From: Granulibacter bethesdensis
GTDB taxonomy: Bacteria; Pseudomonadota; Alphaproteobacteria; Acetobacterales; Acetobacteraceae
Direction: 5' to 3'
NCBI RefSeq assembly: GCF_001889525.1
Contig: NZ_CP018192.1
Location: 904,501 to 968,500 of the forward strand
Length of the DNA stretch: 64,000 nt
Shown here: in pieces, positions 36,437-45,007 of the stretch
Layout: every line of letters starts with the position of its first letter
How positions within the stretch are numbered: the stretch's first letter is position 1
Notes under the pieces: generated by a model
Database searches by the model: none
Told to the model about the DNA's origin: nothing
What the model saw: only the letters and a program-made list of their open reading frames with translations
Position numbers and translations under genes: made by a program

Positions 36437-37072
36437 TCAGGATCTGGTGCCGATTCTGGATTCGGTCCCGGCGCGCAGTCGTGCGATATTGTCGGCATGC
36501 CGGAGGAAGACCAGAACGGCGATCAGCATGAAAGCAGAGGCTGCCTGCCAGTGGGATTGGGCAAGAGGTGGCGGTCCCAGTCCCATCCCGCCGACGGCCA
36601 ATGCCAGCAGTGGCGCGAAGGCAAAGGCACAGAGCGCGGCGGCAGAGGATATTTTGATTGTCCGCGCCACCGCAAACCATAAAGCACAGCAGACGAGACC
36701 AACCGGCCACGCAGTTGCCAGTAGCACGCCAAGCCCGGTTGCCACCCCTTTCCCACCGCGAAACCCGAGCCATACGGGAAAGAGATGCCCGATCACGGCC
36801 GCGATCCCGGCCGGCAGGGCCAGCGCCCAGCCGCCCAGATGCACAGCCAACAGCGCCGCAACAGCGCCTTTGCCGCCATCCAGCAGCAGGGTCGTGGCGG
36901 CCAGCCCCTTGCGGCCGGTACGCAGAACATTGGTGGCTCCGATATTACCGGACCCGATTTTGCGGATGTCTCCCACCCCGCTCAGCCTGGTCAGGATCAG
37001 GCCGAACGGGATGCTGCCGAGCAGATAACCACCCAGCAGGGCAAGACAATAGCTGGTCATTGTATCGTTCAT
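36437..37072 (-). CDS. plsY: Acyl-phosphate glycerol-3-phosphate acyltransferase
   Basis: PlsY makes lysophosphatidic acid from acyl-phosphate and glycerol 3-phosphate at the inner membrane. The 211-residue protein has about five hydrophobic spans and the three family motifs: GSIPFGLIL near the N terminus, [16 protein letters not shown] (about residues 41-56), and [20 protein letters not shown] (about 96-115). The ATG overlaps the pyrC stop by 4 nt (ATGA), so it is translationally coupled to the pyrimidine genes. Reads cleanly as a full-length enzyme. Confidence 0.96.
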   Translation of the reverse strand: MNDTMTSYCLALLGGYLLGSIPFGLILTRLSGVGDIRKIGSGNIGATNVLRTGRKGLAATTLLLDGGKGAVAALLAVHLGGWALALPAGIAAVIGHLFPVWLGFRGGKGVATGLGVLLATAWPVGLVCCALWFAVARTIKISSAAALCAFAFAPLLALAVGGMGLGPPPLAQSHWQAASAFMLIAVLVFLRHADNIARLRAGTESRIGTRS

Positions 37073-38358
37073 CCGAATACCCGCCTGCCTGCTTTCCAGG
37101 TGCCGATGACGCGGCCTTCCAGCGGTCTGCCGTCGAAGGGGGTATTTTGTGCTTTGCCGGGCATTTTTCCTGCTTCAACCTGCCATGCCCTCTCCGGGTG
37201 GAACAGGCACAGATCGGCCGGAGCGCCCTGCCGCAGCGTTCCTGCTTCCAGCCCGAACAGGCCGGCCGGCCGGCTGGTCAGCATGGCAATGGCCTGCGAC
37301 AGCGGCAATCCGTTACCGTGCACCTGCGCCAGCGTGATGCCGAGCAACGTCACCAGCCCGACTCCGCCGGGGGAGGCCTGTGCGAAGGGTACCCGCTTGT
37401 CATCCGCATCACGGGGTTGGTGATCGGAGGCGATCGCGTCGATGGTGCCGTCCTTCAGCCCTGCGGCAATGGCCAGCCGGTCCTGCTCGGCACGCAGCGG
37501 TGGTGACAGCTTGGCATAGCTGCGCCACTCGCCGATGGCCGTCTCGTTGAGATCGAAATAGGGGGGCGCGGTGTCGCAGGTGACATTGATGCCCTCATCC
37601 TTGGCCCGGCGGATCAGGGATACCGCCTCTGCGGTTGAGACATGTCCGAAATGGACACTGCCCCCCGTGAGTGCCGCCAGTCTGATGTCACGGGCGATCA
37701 TGATCGCTTCGGCTGCCGGAGAGATGCCGGGCAGGCCGAGCCGGGTGGCCAGTTCCCCCTCGGTTGCGGCTCCGCCTGCGGCGAGGCTGGGGTCTTCCGG
37801 GTGCTGCACGATTTTTGCGCCGAAGCCGCGTGCGTAGGACAGGGCCAGCCGCATCATCCGCGCGGAGGCAATGGCGGAGGTGCCGTCGGTAAAGGCCACG
37901 GCTCCGGCCTCGTGCAGCAAGCCCAGCTCGGCCAGCTCTTCCCCCCGGCAGCCGCGGGTGACCGCGCCGTAGGGCAGAATGTTCAGGCTGCCGGTTTCTT
38001 CACCACGGCTGCGCAGGAGGTGAACCAGCGCCGGATCGTCGATCGAGGGTCTGGTATCCGGGAGGGTGATGATGGTGGTGATACCACCCGCCGCTGCGGC
38101 TTGGGCAGTGCTGGTGATGGTCTCCCGATATTCATAACCGGGCTCGCCGAGCCCGACGCGAATATCCACCAGTCCGGGACACAGCACACAGCCATCACCG
38201 TCGATTTCCTCGACCCCATCCGGGCGGCCCAGGGATGGTCCGAAATCAGCAATCCGGCCATCCCGCACCAGCAGGGAGCCGGGCTGATCGAGGCCGCTTT
38301 GCGGGTCCAGCAGCCGCACATGGGTCAAAAGAAGATCGGAGGGGGGGCGATTGGTCAT
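37069..38358 (-). CDS. pyrC: Dihydroorotase-like protein (PyrC/PyrX) lacking the HxH metal site
   Basis: A 429-residue amidohydrolase-family protein in the place of pyrC. It keeps the dihydroorotase frame ([57 protein letters not shown]), but the usual metal-binding DxHxHLREPG reads [10 protein letters not shown], with R67 and G69 at the two histidine positions. In Pseudomonas a PyrC' protein without zinc ligands is inactive and supports assembly of aspartate transcarbamoylase; the adjacent pyrB here suggests the same. It might still bind metal in an altered way. The ATG overlaps the preceding gene's stop (ATGA), and its stop overlaps plsY. Confidence 0.9.
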   Translation of the reverse strand: MTNRPPSDLLLTHVRLLDPQSGLDQPGSLLVRDGRIADFGPSLGRPDGVEEIDGDGCVLCPGLVDIRVGLGEPGYEYRETITSTAQAAAAGGITTIITLPDTRPSIDDPALVHLLRSRGEETGSLNILPYGAVTRGCRGEELAELGLLHEAGAVAFTDGTSAIASARMMRLALSYARGFGAKIVQHPEDPSLAAGGAATEGELATRLGLPGISPAAEAIMIARDIRLAALTGGSVHFGHVSTAEAVSLIRRAKDEGINVTCDTAPPYFDLNETAIGEWRSYAKLSPPLRAEQDRLAIAAGLKDGTIDAIASDHQPRDADDKRVPFAQASPGGVGLVTLLGITLAQVHGNGLPLSQAIAMLTSRPAGLFGLEAGTLRQGAPADLCLFHPERAWQVEAGKMPGKAQNTPFDGRPLEGRVIGTWKAGRRVFG

Positions 38359-38915
38359 AATCGGTGGCTCCGCAGCCAGGAAAGCGCTGTGCCGGCATCT
38401 TCTGCCGGATCAGGCACGGGATATAGCACGGTGAGAATAAGCGTATCGCGCAGGATCAGGGTGGCACGCTGCGTCAGGGATTTTCCGGCGGAGGTAAAGC
38501 GGGGCAGTCCCAGCGCATTGCCAAAGGCCCCATCTGTATCACTGAGCAGTCGGAATGGCAGATCAAGCCGGGTAGCGGCCTCAAGCTGGGCATCGCTATC
38601 CTGTGCGCTGAGGCCGAAAATAGCGATCCCTTCCCGCTGAAACGTTTCGTACAGGCTACGGTAGCCCAGCGCTTGTGGCGTGGAGCCATGAGCACCGGGA
38701 ATCTGATCCCAGTCCGGCGGGTTGGGGCGGTCTGGGCGGCCTATCAGCGTATGCACGAACAGAACCGTCAGGCCGCGCAGCCCCGCCAGATCAAGTATCG
38801 TTCCGTCATGGGCGTGCATTTGAAGCGCAGGCAGCATGCGTCCGGCCAGATGATCGCACGCGCCATCATCCGGCAATGGCGGCAGGCCGGGCAGGGACCA
38901 TGAGGAGATGGACAT
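38355..38915 (-). CDS. BCP/PrxQ-like peroxiredoxin-fold protein without catalytic cysteines
   Basis: A 186-residue thioredoxin-fold protein similar to a peroxiredoxin subgroup whose core reads TGRPxxPxPPxWDxIPGAxGCTPQSC. The frame is present here (IGRPDRPNPPDWDQIPGAHGSTPQAL, residues 58-83), but the peroxidatic position is S78 and the resolving position L83. The only cysteine in the protein is C20. GLSAQDSDAQLEAATRLDLPFRLLSDTDGAFGNALGLPRF follows the usual Prx pattern. It cannot work as a normal thiol peroxidase. It is wedged between pyrB (1-nt overlap, TGATG) and pyrC (4-nt overlap), so it is made with the pyrimidine proteins. The function is unknown. Confidence 0.85.
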   Translation of the reverse strand: MSISSWSLPGLPPLPDDGACDHLAGRMLPALQMHAHDGTILDLAGLRGLTVLFVHTLIGRPDRPNPPDWDQIPGAHGSTPQALGYRSLYETFQREGIAIFGLSAQDSDAQLEAATRLDLPFRLLSDTDGAFGNALGLPRFTSAGKSLTQRATLILRDTLILTVLYPVPDPAEDAGTALSWLRSHRL

Positions 38916-39865
38916 CAGACCGGGCGGGAGGAAGGCAGGCGGCTCCTCTGCCGTGCCAGTGCGTCCAGCACGGCCATACGCACGGCGACGCCCATTTCCA
39001 CCTGTTCCTTGATGACGCTGCGCACCGGATCATCGGCAACGCGGCTTTCGATTTCCACACCGCGATTCATAGGGCCGGGATGCATGATGATGGCATCCGG
39101 TTTCGCTTTCGCCAGCCGGGCCTCGTTGAGGCCGAAGAAGCGGAAATATTCACGCTCGCTGGGCACCAGACCGCTTTTCATGCGCTCCCGCTGAAGCCGG
39201 AGCATCATGACCACATCCGCGCCATCCAGCCCGCGATCCATATCGTGAAAGACCTCGACCCCCAAACGGTCAGCGGCGCCCGGGATCAGGGTAGGCGGCC
39301 CGATCAGACGAACCTGGCTGCCCAGAGAGGCCAGCAAATAGATGTTAGAGCGTGCCACACGGGAATGCAGCACATCGCCGCAGATCGCCACGGTCAGCCC
39401 TTCCAGACGGCCCTTGTGGCGGCGGATAGTCAATGCATCCAGCAATGCTTGTGTTGGATGCTCATGTGTGCCGTCCCCGGCATTGATCACGGCGGCATCC
39501 ACTTTCTGCGCCAGCAGATTAGGCGCGCCGGATTGGCTGTGCCGTACGACCAGAAGATCGCAGTGCATCGCATTGAGGGTGGAGGCCGTGTCGAGCAGCG
39601 TCTCCCCCTTGTTCACACTGCTGGTGGAGACCGACATGTTGATAACGTCCGCCCCCAGCCGCTTGCCGGCGAGTTCGAAACTGGTGCGGGTGCGGGTGCT
39701 GTCCTCGAAAAACAGATTGATCAGCGTGCGACCGCGCAGAATATCCCGCTGCGTCTTGCCGGAGCGGTTGAGCAGCGCGTAGCTCTCCGCCAGATCCAGC
39801 AAAGCATGAATCTCGGGCGGGTGCAGTCCCTCAATAGCGAGGAGGTGGGGTCTGGCGAAATCCAA
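38915..39865 (-). CDS. pyrB: Aspartate carbamoyltransferase catalytic subunit
   Basis: PyrB joins carbamoyl phosphate and aspartate, the committed step of pyrimidine synthesis. The 316 residues contain [22 protein letters not shown] (carbamoyl-phosphate site, about 53-74), the 80s loop lysine in [21 protein letters not shown], and [11 protein letters not shown]. The start is TTG; no ATG or GTG lies upstream in frame, and the N terminus [13 protein letters not shown] is the conserved one. It is the first gene of the long block towards rpmG. The neighbouring metal-site-less PyrC protein suggests a class A-like PyrB/PyrC' complex. Confidence 0.96.
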   Translation of the reverse strand: MDFARPHLLAIEGLHPPEIHALLDLAESYALLNRSGKTQRDILRGRTLINLFFEDSTRTRTSFELAGKRLGADVINMSVSTSSVNKGETLLDTASTLNAMHCDLLVVRHSQSGAPNLLAQKVDAAVINAGDGTHEHPTQALLDALTIRRHKGRLEGLTVAICGDVLHSRVARSNIYLLASLGSQVRLIGPPTLIPGAADRLGVEVFHDMDRGLDGADVVMMLRLQRERMKSGLVPSEREYFRFFGLNEARLAKAKPDAIIMHPGPMNRGVEIESRVADDPVRSVIKEQVEMGVAVRMAVLDALARQRSRLPSSRPV

Positions 39866-39945
39866 TTCCGGGAATCCGGTCGGTTGAAAACGGCGCAGAT
39901 TATCCCCCCCAGCGCAGCGGGGCTAGTGGGGGGAGGTAAGGCTGT

Positions 39946-40896
39946 TCAGGAAGCTGCGTGGCTGTCAGGCTCGTCCAGTTCCTGCTCCCAATAAGGTGGC
40001 CGCCCGAAACGGGTTTGCAGAAAATCCAGAAAAGCCCGGATTTTCGGCGGCACTTGCCGATGCGGAGGATAAAGGCCGAAAATTCCGCTGGGCTGGGTCG
40101 CGATCATGGCATTCCAGTCTGGCAGCACGGGAGACAGCCGCCCGGAGCGCAGATCATTGCCAACCAGCCATGTCGGCAGCAGCACAATACCAAGCCCGGA
40201 CAAAGCACAGCCACGCAAAGGCTCGGAATCATCAGCACGAATGGAGCCGCGAACCGGAACGGCCAGTTCTTCGCCGCTGATCGGATGATGAAAAAACCAG
40301 TTCCCGGAAGGTTGCAGCGAATAAATCAGACAGTTGTGCTGCACCAGATCCTCGGGATGGCGGATAGCAGGGCGGTGGTCGAGATAATCCGGGGAGGCGC
40401 AGATAATCCGCCGGTGCGGTGCCAGCTTGCGGGCGATCAGCGATGAGTCCAGCAAGGGACCTATCCGGATGGCTGCATCGGCTCCGGTCGCGATCAGGTC
40501 AACCCGCACATCGCTGAAGGACATGTCGAGTCTGATATCCGGATAGGTTGCCAGAAATTCCGGCATATGCGGTACGATATGCAGCCGGGCGAATGCATCT
40601 GGCAAAGCGAGACGAAGCAGTCCTTGCGGATGCCCTTGCTGGGCTGAGGCGGCAGCGCGGGCTTCTTCGACCTCCCGCAGCACGCTACGGGCATGCTGAT
40701 AGAAAATACGCCCTGGTTCCGTCAGATGGACTCGTCTCGTACTACGATGAAACAGATCGACCCCGAGATTTTCCTCGAGCGACGCAATGCCACGTGAAAT
40801 GGCAGAGATATGGACTCCCGTAACACCTGCCGCTCGGGAGAAGCTGCCGAATTCAACGACCCGGACGAACATCTGCATGGTTGCCAGCATATCCAT
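39946..40896 (-). CDS. LysR-family transcriptional regulator
   Basis: A 316-residue LysR regulator. The N-terminal helix-turn-helix spans MQMFVRVVEFGSFSRAAGVTGVHISAISRGIASLEENLGVDLFHRSTRRVHLTEPG (about residues 7-62), followed by the periplasmic-binding-like effector domain with the LRLALPDAFARLHIVPHM and GADAAIRIGPL segments typical of the CrgA/DsdC-like branch. It diverges from the YdeP-type molybdoenzyme across about 200 nt, the normal layout for a LysR protein controlling its neighbour. The inducer is unknown. Confidence 0.92.
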   Translation of the reverse strand: MDMLATMQMFVRVVEFGSFSRAAGVTGVHISAISRGIASLEENLGVDLFHRSTRRVHLTEPGRIFYQHARSVLREVEEARAAASAQQGHPQGLLRLALPDAFARLHIVPHMPEFLATYPDIRLDMSFSDVRVDLIATGADAAIRIGPLLDSSLIARKLAPHRRIICASPDYLDHRPAIRHPEDLVQHNCLIYSLQPSGNWFFHHPISGEELAVPVRGSIRADDSEPLRGCALSGLGIVLLPTWLVGNDLRSGRLSPVLPDWNAMIATQPSGIFGLYPPHRQVPPKIRAFLDFLQTRFGRPPYWEQELDEPDSHAAS

Positions 40897-41098
40897 GGCG
40901 TGGCCTTACGGGGTTTATGGAAAGCCATACGGGATTGTTGCAGATTACGCAAAAATTATATGCCTGATTGCTGTCTACTCCTCAACAGCGTGCAGGACTA
41001 AATCGGTATTGGTGCAGCGCAGCATGTGCGCTTTCACGCCTATCCCGCTGCAAAGCCGCCAGCATCCATCCGGTGCGGCATCGTGAGGAGTATTGAGC
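40897..41098. promoter_or_regulatory. Divergent promoter region, LysR gene / YdeP-like gene
   Basis: About 200 nt between two divergent starts, more A/T-rich than its surroundings around 40930-40975 (for example GCAAAAATTATATGCC). GAGGAG at 41085-41090 serves the plus-strand gene. Presumed to hold the LysR operator, but I could not fix a convincing T-N11-A pair or promoter by eye. Confidence 0.45.
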
Positions 41099-43453
41099 AT
41101 GGCGGCCAAGCCAAAGATCAAACCGTATCACGGACCAGCCGGAGGCATTGGTGCGCTTGAGGCTGTGGAAAAGCATCTTTGCCGCCAGAAGATTTTCCTG
41201 AGCGGCAACAAGGCGTTGCTGTCGATGAACAAGCCGGAAGGGTTCGACTGCCCAGGGTGTGGTTGGCCTGATCCGAAGCACACCAGCTCTTTTGAGTATT
41301 GTGAAAATGGGGCAAAAGCGGTTGCCTGGGAAGCTACCAAGAAGCGTGTGACGCTGGATTTCTTTGCACGGCATACTGTGACGGAACTGCTCGGCTGGAG
41401 CGATTATGAACTGGAAGATGCTGGTCGTCTGACCCACCCGATGATCTATGACCGGGCTACCGATAAATACATGCCGATCTCCTGGGAGGATGCATTCCGG
41501 ACCATTGGAGATGCTCTGAACCGTTTGCCCGACCCCAATCAGGCCGAGTTTTATACTTCGGGCCGTGCCTCCAACGAAGCTGCGTTTCTGTTTCAGCTTT
41601 TCGTAAGGGCTTACGGAACCAACAATTTCCCCGACTGCTCCAATATGTGCCACGAAAGCACCAGCGTGGCGCTGCCCGACAGTATCGGCGTTGCAAAAGG
41701 CACTGTGCAGCTCGACGATTTTGAAAAAGCCGAGGCCATTTTCATTTTCGGCCAGAATCCAGGAACCAACAGCCCGCGCATGCTGAATGATCTGCGCGCT
41801 GCCGCAAAGCGGGGGGCGAAGATCGTTTCCTTCAACCCGATCCGGGAGCGGTCGCTGGAGCGTTTTGCGTCTCCGCAGCATCTGGGTGATCTGCTCAAGC
41901 CGGTGTCGATCAGTTCGCATTATTATCAGGTGCGCATCGGCGGTGACATGGCCGCCGTCAAGGGCATCATGAAAGTGGTTCTGGAGGCCGATGATGCTGC
42001 CCGTGCCGCCGGTCAACCGCGTGTGCTGGATGTCGCGTTCATCGAGACCCACACCCATGGTTTTGAAGCGGTCGAGGACGATATCCGTGCGACGGATTGG
42101 AAAGAAATCGAGCGTGCCAGCGGCCTGAGCCGGGCGCAGATCGAGGAAGCCGCGTCCATTTATATTCAGGCCAAAAGCTGCATTGCTGTCTGGGGGATGG
42201 GTATTACCCAGCACCGTACCGGCGTCGCCAATATTCAGCAGATCATCAATCTGCTGCTGATGCGCGGGAATATGGGGCGGCCCGGAGCTGGTGCCTGCCC
42301 GGTGCGCGGCCATTCCAACGTGCAGGGTGATCGCACAGTTGGGATCTATGAAAAACCGAAACCCGCTTTTCTGGATGCGTTGCAGCGCGCATTCGGCTTT
42401 AATCCGCCGCGTGAGCATGGCCACGATGTCGGAGAGGCCATCGACGCGATGTTCGAAGGTCATGCACGGGCCTTCATCGGCCTTGGCGGCAATTTCAGCC
42501 TCGCTGTTCCAGATACGGAGCGTGTGGCGGAGGCGATGCGTCGCCTTGACCTGAACGTGCAGATCGCCACAAAACTCAATCGCGGTCATCTGGTGGTTTG
42601 CAATACATCGCTGTTGCTGCCTTGCCTTGGCCGTACTGAAATCGATTTCCAGAGTTCAGGTCCGCAGATGGTGACGGTGGAGGATTCGATGTCCAACGTC
42701 CACGCTTCGGGTGGCCTGAACATGCCGGCCTCGGAGCATCTGCGCTCGGAAGTCGCTATTATCTGCGGTATTGCTCAGGCAACGCTGAAGGGGCGTTACG
42801 ATATTCCGTGGCAGTCGTATAGTGAGGATTATGACCGTATCCGTGACGCGATTGAAGCGGTGATGCCGGAACTGTTCACCGGCTTTAACCAGAAAATCCG
42901 TCAACCAGGTGGCTTCCGTCTGTATTCTCCGGTCGATTACCGTGAGTGGAATACGCCGAACGGCAAGGCGAATTTCCTGGTGCATGAAGGCATCGATGAA
43001 AATGAGATGCCTCAGGATCGGGAGGATGTGCTGGAACTGGCCACAATCCGCAGTCACGATCAGTATAACACCACGGTTTATGGTCTGGATGATCGTTATC
43101 GCGGTGTGTTCGGTCAGCGCATGGTGGTGTTCATCAATGCGGCCGACCGTGAGCGGCTGGGTTTCGAGGAAGGGGCCATCGTTGCGATGCGCACCGTCAG
43201 CGAAGACGGACTGGAACGGCGTGTCGGCGGTTTCCGTCTGGTAGATTACGATATTCCGGCCGGATGCTGTGCGGCTTACTATCCGGAGACCAACCCGCTG
43301 ATCCCCGCAAAGCGTCGTGCTTTGCGCAGTAACACACCCACATCGAAATCCGTCCCTGTGGTGTTCGAGGCATGGAATGGCGAATGGGATGACCGCCCCA
43401 ATCCTGAGCTGGCCTCCGTGCAGACACACGTGATGGCTGTGGCGGCAGAATAA
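41099..43453 (+). CDS. FdhF/YdeP-family molybdopterin oxidoreductase
   Basis: A 784-residue bis-molybdopterin guanine dinucleotide enzyme of the YdeP type, related to formate dehydrogenase H. The N-terminal iron-sulfur cysteines are in FDCPGCGWPDPKH and FEYCENGAKA. The molybdenum-ligand region is NFPDCSNMCHESTSVAL, with Cys at the catalytic position, and the cofactor segments IFIFGQNPGTNSPRML, GNMGRPGAGACPVRGHSNVQGDRT and VHASGGLNMPASEHLRSEV follow. E. coli YdeP contributes to acid resistance; formate oxidation has not been shown for this branch. The ATG at 41099 has GAGGAG 8 nt upstream. A divergent LysR gene probably controls it, and a terminator follows. Confidence 0.92.
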   Translation: MAAKPKIKPYHGPAGGIGALEAVEKHLCRQKIFLSGNKALLSMNKPEGFDCPGCGWPDPKHTSSFEYCENGAKAVAWEATKKRVTLDFFARHTVTELLGWSDYELEDAGRLTHPMIYDRATDKYMPISWEDAFRTIGDALNRLPDPNQAEFYTSGRASNEAAFLFQLFVRAYGTNNFPDCSNMCHESTSVALPDSIGVAKGTVQLDDFEKAEAIFIFGQNPGTNSPRMLNDLRAAAKRGAKIVSFNPIRERSLERFASPQHLGDLLKPVSISSHYYQVRIGGDMAAVKGIMKVVLEADDAARAAGQPRVLDVAFIETHTHGFEAVEDDIRATDWKEIERASGLSRAQIEEAASIYIQAKSCIAVWGMGITQHRTGVANIQQIINLLLMRGNMGRPGAGACPVRGHSNVQGDRTVGIYEKPKPAFLDALQRAFGFNPPREHGHDVGEAIDAMFEGHARAFIGLGGNFSLAVPDTERVAEAMRRLDLNVQIATKLNRGHLVVCNTSLLLPCLGRTEIDFQSSGPQMVTVEDSMSNVHASGGLNMPASEHLRSEVAIICGIAQATLKGRYDIPWQSYSEDYDRIRDAIEAVMPELFTGFNQKIRQPGGFRLYSPVDYREWNTPNGKANFLVHEGIDENEMPQDREDVLELATIRSHDQYNTTVYGLDDRYRGVFGQRMVVFINAADRERLGFEEGAIVAMRTVSEDGLERRVGGFRLVDYDIPAGCCAAYYPETNPLIPAKRRALRSNTPTSKSVPVVFEAWNGEWDDRPNPELASVQTHVMAVAAE

Positions 43454-43475
43454 GAAATTCGCCGCTTATGACTGC

Positions 43476-43515
43476 AAAAAACCGCTTCCACCTTGATCGG
43501 GTGAAAGCGGTTTTT
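43476..43515. terminator. Bidirectional terminator between YdeP-like gene and gltX
   Basis: AAAAACCGCTT-C-CACC and GGTG-A-AAGCGGTTTTT pair with one C/A mismatch around a 7-8 nt loop, ending in U-runs on either strand. It lies between two convergent stop codons. Confidence 0.9.
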
Positions 43516-43542
43516 GTTTTCACGAGCCTGTCGTCAGGCTGG

Positions 43543-44922
43543 TTATACGGCTTCTATCCGGGAAGTGACTTCACAGGTACCAAGAGCTTCCAGCGTTGCA
43601 TCAATGGGCGGGCTGGTGGTGCCACCGGTCAGGGCAACCCGCAGCGGCTGGGCGATCTGGCCGAGTTTCAGCCCGTGTTCCTCGGCGAAGGCGCGGAGGG
43701 CCTGATCCACCGCGGCGGCTGAGAAATCGGTAGCCTGCAATTGCGGCAGCAGGGCGCGCAGCCAGCCGCGTGCTTCATCGGAGAGCAGAGCCGCCGCTTT
43801 CGCGTCTTTCGGGCCGGAGGGGCGTTCGATGACGAAGCGGGCGCTTTCCGCGAGATCCACCAATGTCCGCGCCCGTTCCTTGAGCTTCGGCATCAGCCGC
43901 CTAATCCGGCTGGAGGCATCGCTGTCAGGGGAAAGTTCCAGACGGCGGCAGAGATCAGCGGTCAGACGCTGATCATCGGCTTCCCGCAGATAAACGCCGT
44001 TCAGATGAGTAAGCTTGGCATAATCCATCCGGCTGGCGGCACGGCCCACCCCGTCCAGATCAAACAGGACAACCTGCTCATCGCGGGAGAGAATTTCCGC
44101 ATCTCCATGTCCCCAGCCCAGACGCAGCAGATAATTGCACAGGGCTTCAGGCAGGAAACCTTCGCGTTCGAATTCCAGCACGCTGACGGCGCCATGGCGC
44201 TTCGACAGTTTTGCTCCGTCGGCGCCATGGATCAGGGGGATATGGGCAAACCGCGGCAGATCCCAGCCGAGAGCCTTGAAGATTTGCACCTGCCGGAATG
44301 TGTTGGTCAGATGGTCGTCACCGCGGATGACATGGGTGATGGCCATATCGTGATCATCCACAACTACCGCATGCAGATAGGTGGGGGTACCATCGCTGCG
44401 CAGGATGATCATGTCATCCAGCTCGGCATTGGCGACACGAACCGGTCCCTGCACCAGATCATCGACCACGGTTTCGCCTTCCTGCGGTACGCGGAGACGA
44501 ATGACCGGAGCAATCCCTGACGGGGCTTCGGACAGGTCGCGGTCGCGCCATGGGCTGACGATCCGCAGCGGGCGTTTGTCAGCGGCGGCCTGATCACGCT
44601 GGGCTTGCAATTCCTCCGGTGAGAGAAAGCAGCGATAGGCCATACCGCGTTCCAGCAGGCTGTGAGCGACTTCAGTATGACGTGTCTCCCGGGTGGACTG
44701 GAAAACCGGCTCCTGATCCGGTGACAGGCCAAGCCAGGCCAGACCGTCCAGAATGACCTGCACCGCTTCAGGGGTGGAGCGCGCGCGATCAGTATCCTCG
44801 ATCCGCAGCAGGTATTCACCGCCATGGTGGCGGGCGAACAGATAGTTGAACAGAGCGGTACGGGCGCCGCCGACGTGCAGAAGGCCGGTCGGGCTGGGCG
44901 CGAAACGGGTGCGAATGGTCAT
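43543..44922 (-). CDS. gltX: Glutamyl-tRNA synthetase
   Basis: GltX charges tRNA-Glu (and, in organisms with GatCAB, mischarges tRNA-Gln). The 459 residues start MTIRTRFAPSPTGLLHVGGARTALFN with the HIGH-like LLHVGGA motif, then LRIEDTDRAR, and the class I KMSKR equivalent in GADGAKLSKRHGAVSV (about residues 235-250). The C-terminal anticodon-binding region is complete. The start at 44922 has AGAGG upstream; the longer reading adds an unrelated His-rich stretch. It diverges from comEC. Acetic-acid bacteria often carry two GltX paralogues; this may be one of them. Confidence 0.95.
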   Translation of the reverse strand: MTIRTRFAPSPTGLLHVGGARTALFNYLFARHHGGEYLLRIEDTDRARSTPEAVQVILDGLAWLGLSPDQEPVFQSTRETRHTEVAHSLLERGMAYRCFLSPEELQAQRDQAAADKRPLRIVSPWRDRDLSEAPSGIAPVIRLRVPQEGETVVDDLVQGPVRVANAELDDMIILRSDGTPTYLHAVVVDDHDMAITHVIRGDDHLTNTFRQVQIFKALGWDLPRFAHIPLIHGADGAKLSKRHGAVSVLEFEREGFLPEALCNYLLRLGWGHGDAEILSRDEQVVLFDLDGVGRAASRMDYAKLTHLNGVYLREADDQRLTADLCRRLELSPDSDASSRIRRLMPKLKERARTLVDLAESARFVIERPSGPKDAKAAALLSDEARGWLRALLPQLQATDFSAAAVDQALRAFAEEHGLKLGQIAQPLRVALTGGTTSPPIDATLEALGTCEVTSRIEAV

Positions 44923-45007
44923 GTCACCGCCTCTAACATGCTTGTGCGTGGTCAGGGAGTGCAAACCCGCGTAACCTTTCCATTCGCATATTTCATAGCC
45001 GATTGCA

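Noticed and set aside
40982-42589. 535-codon open frame on the minus strand
   Set aside because: Antisense to the well-supported YdeP-like gene; low-complexity composition and no recognisable domain.
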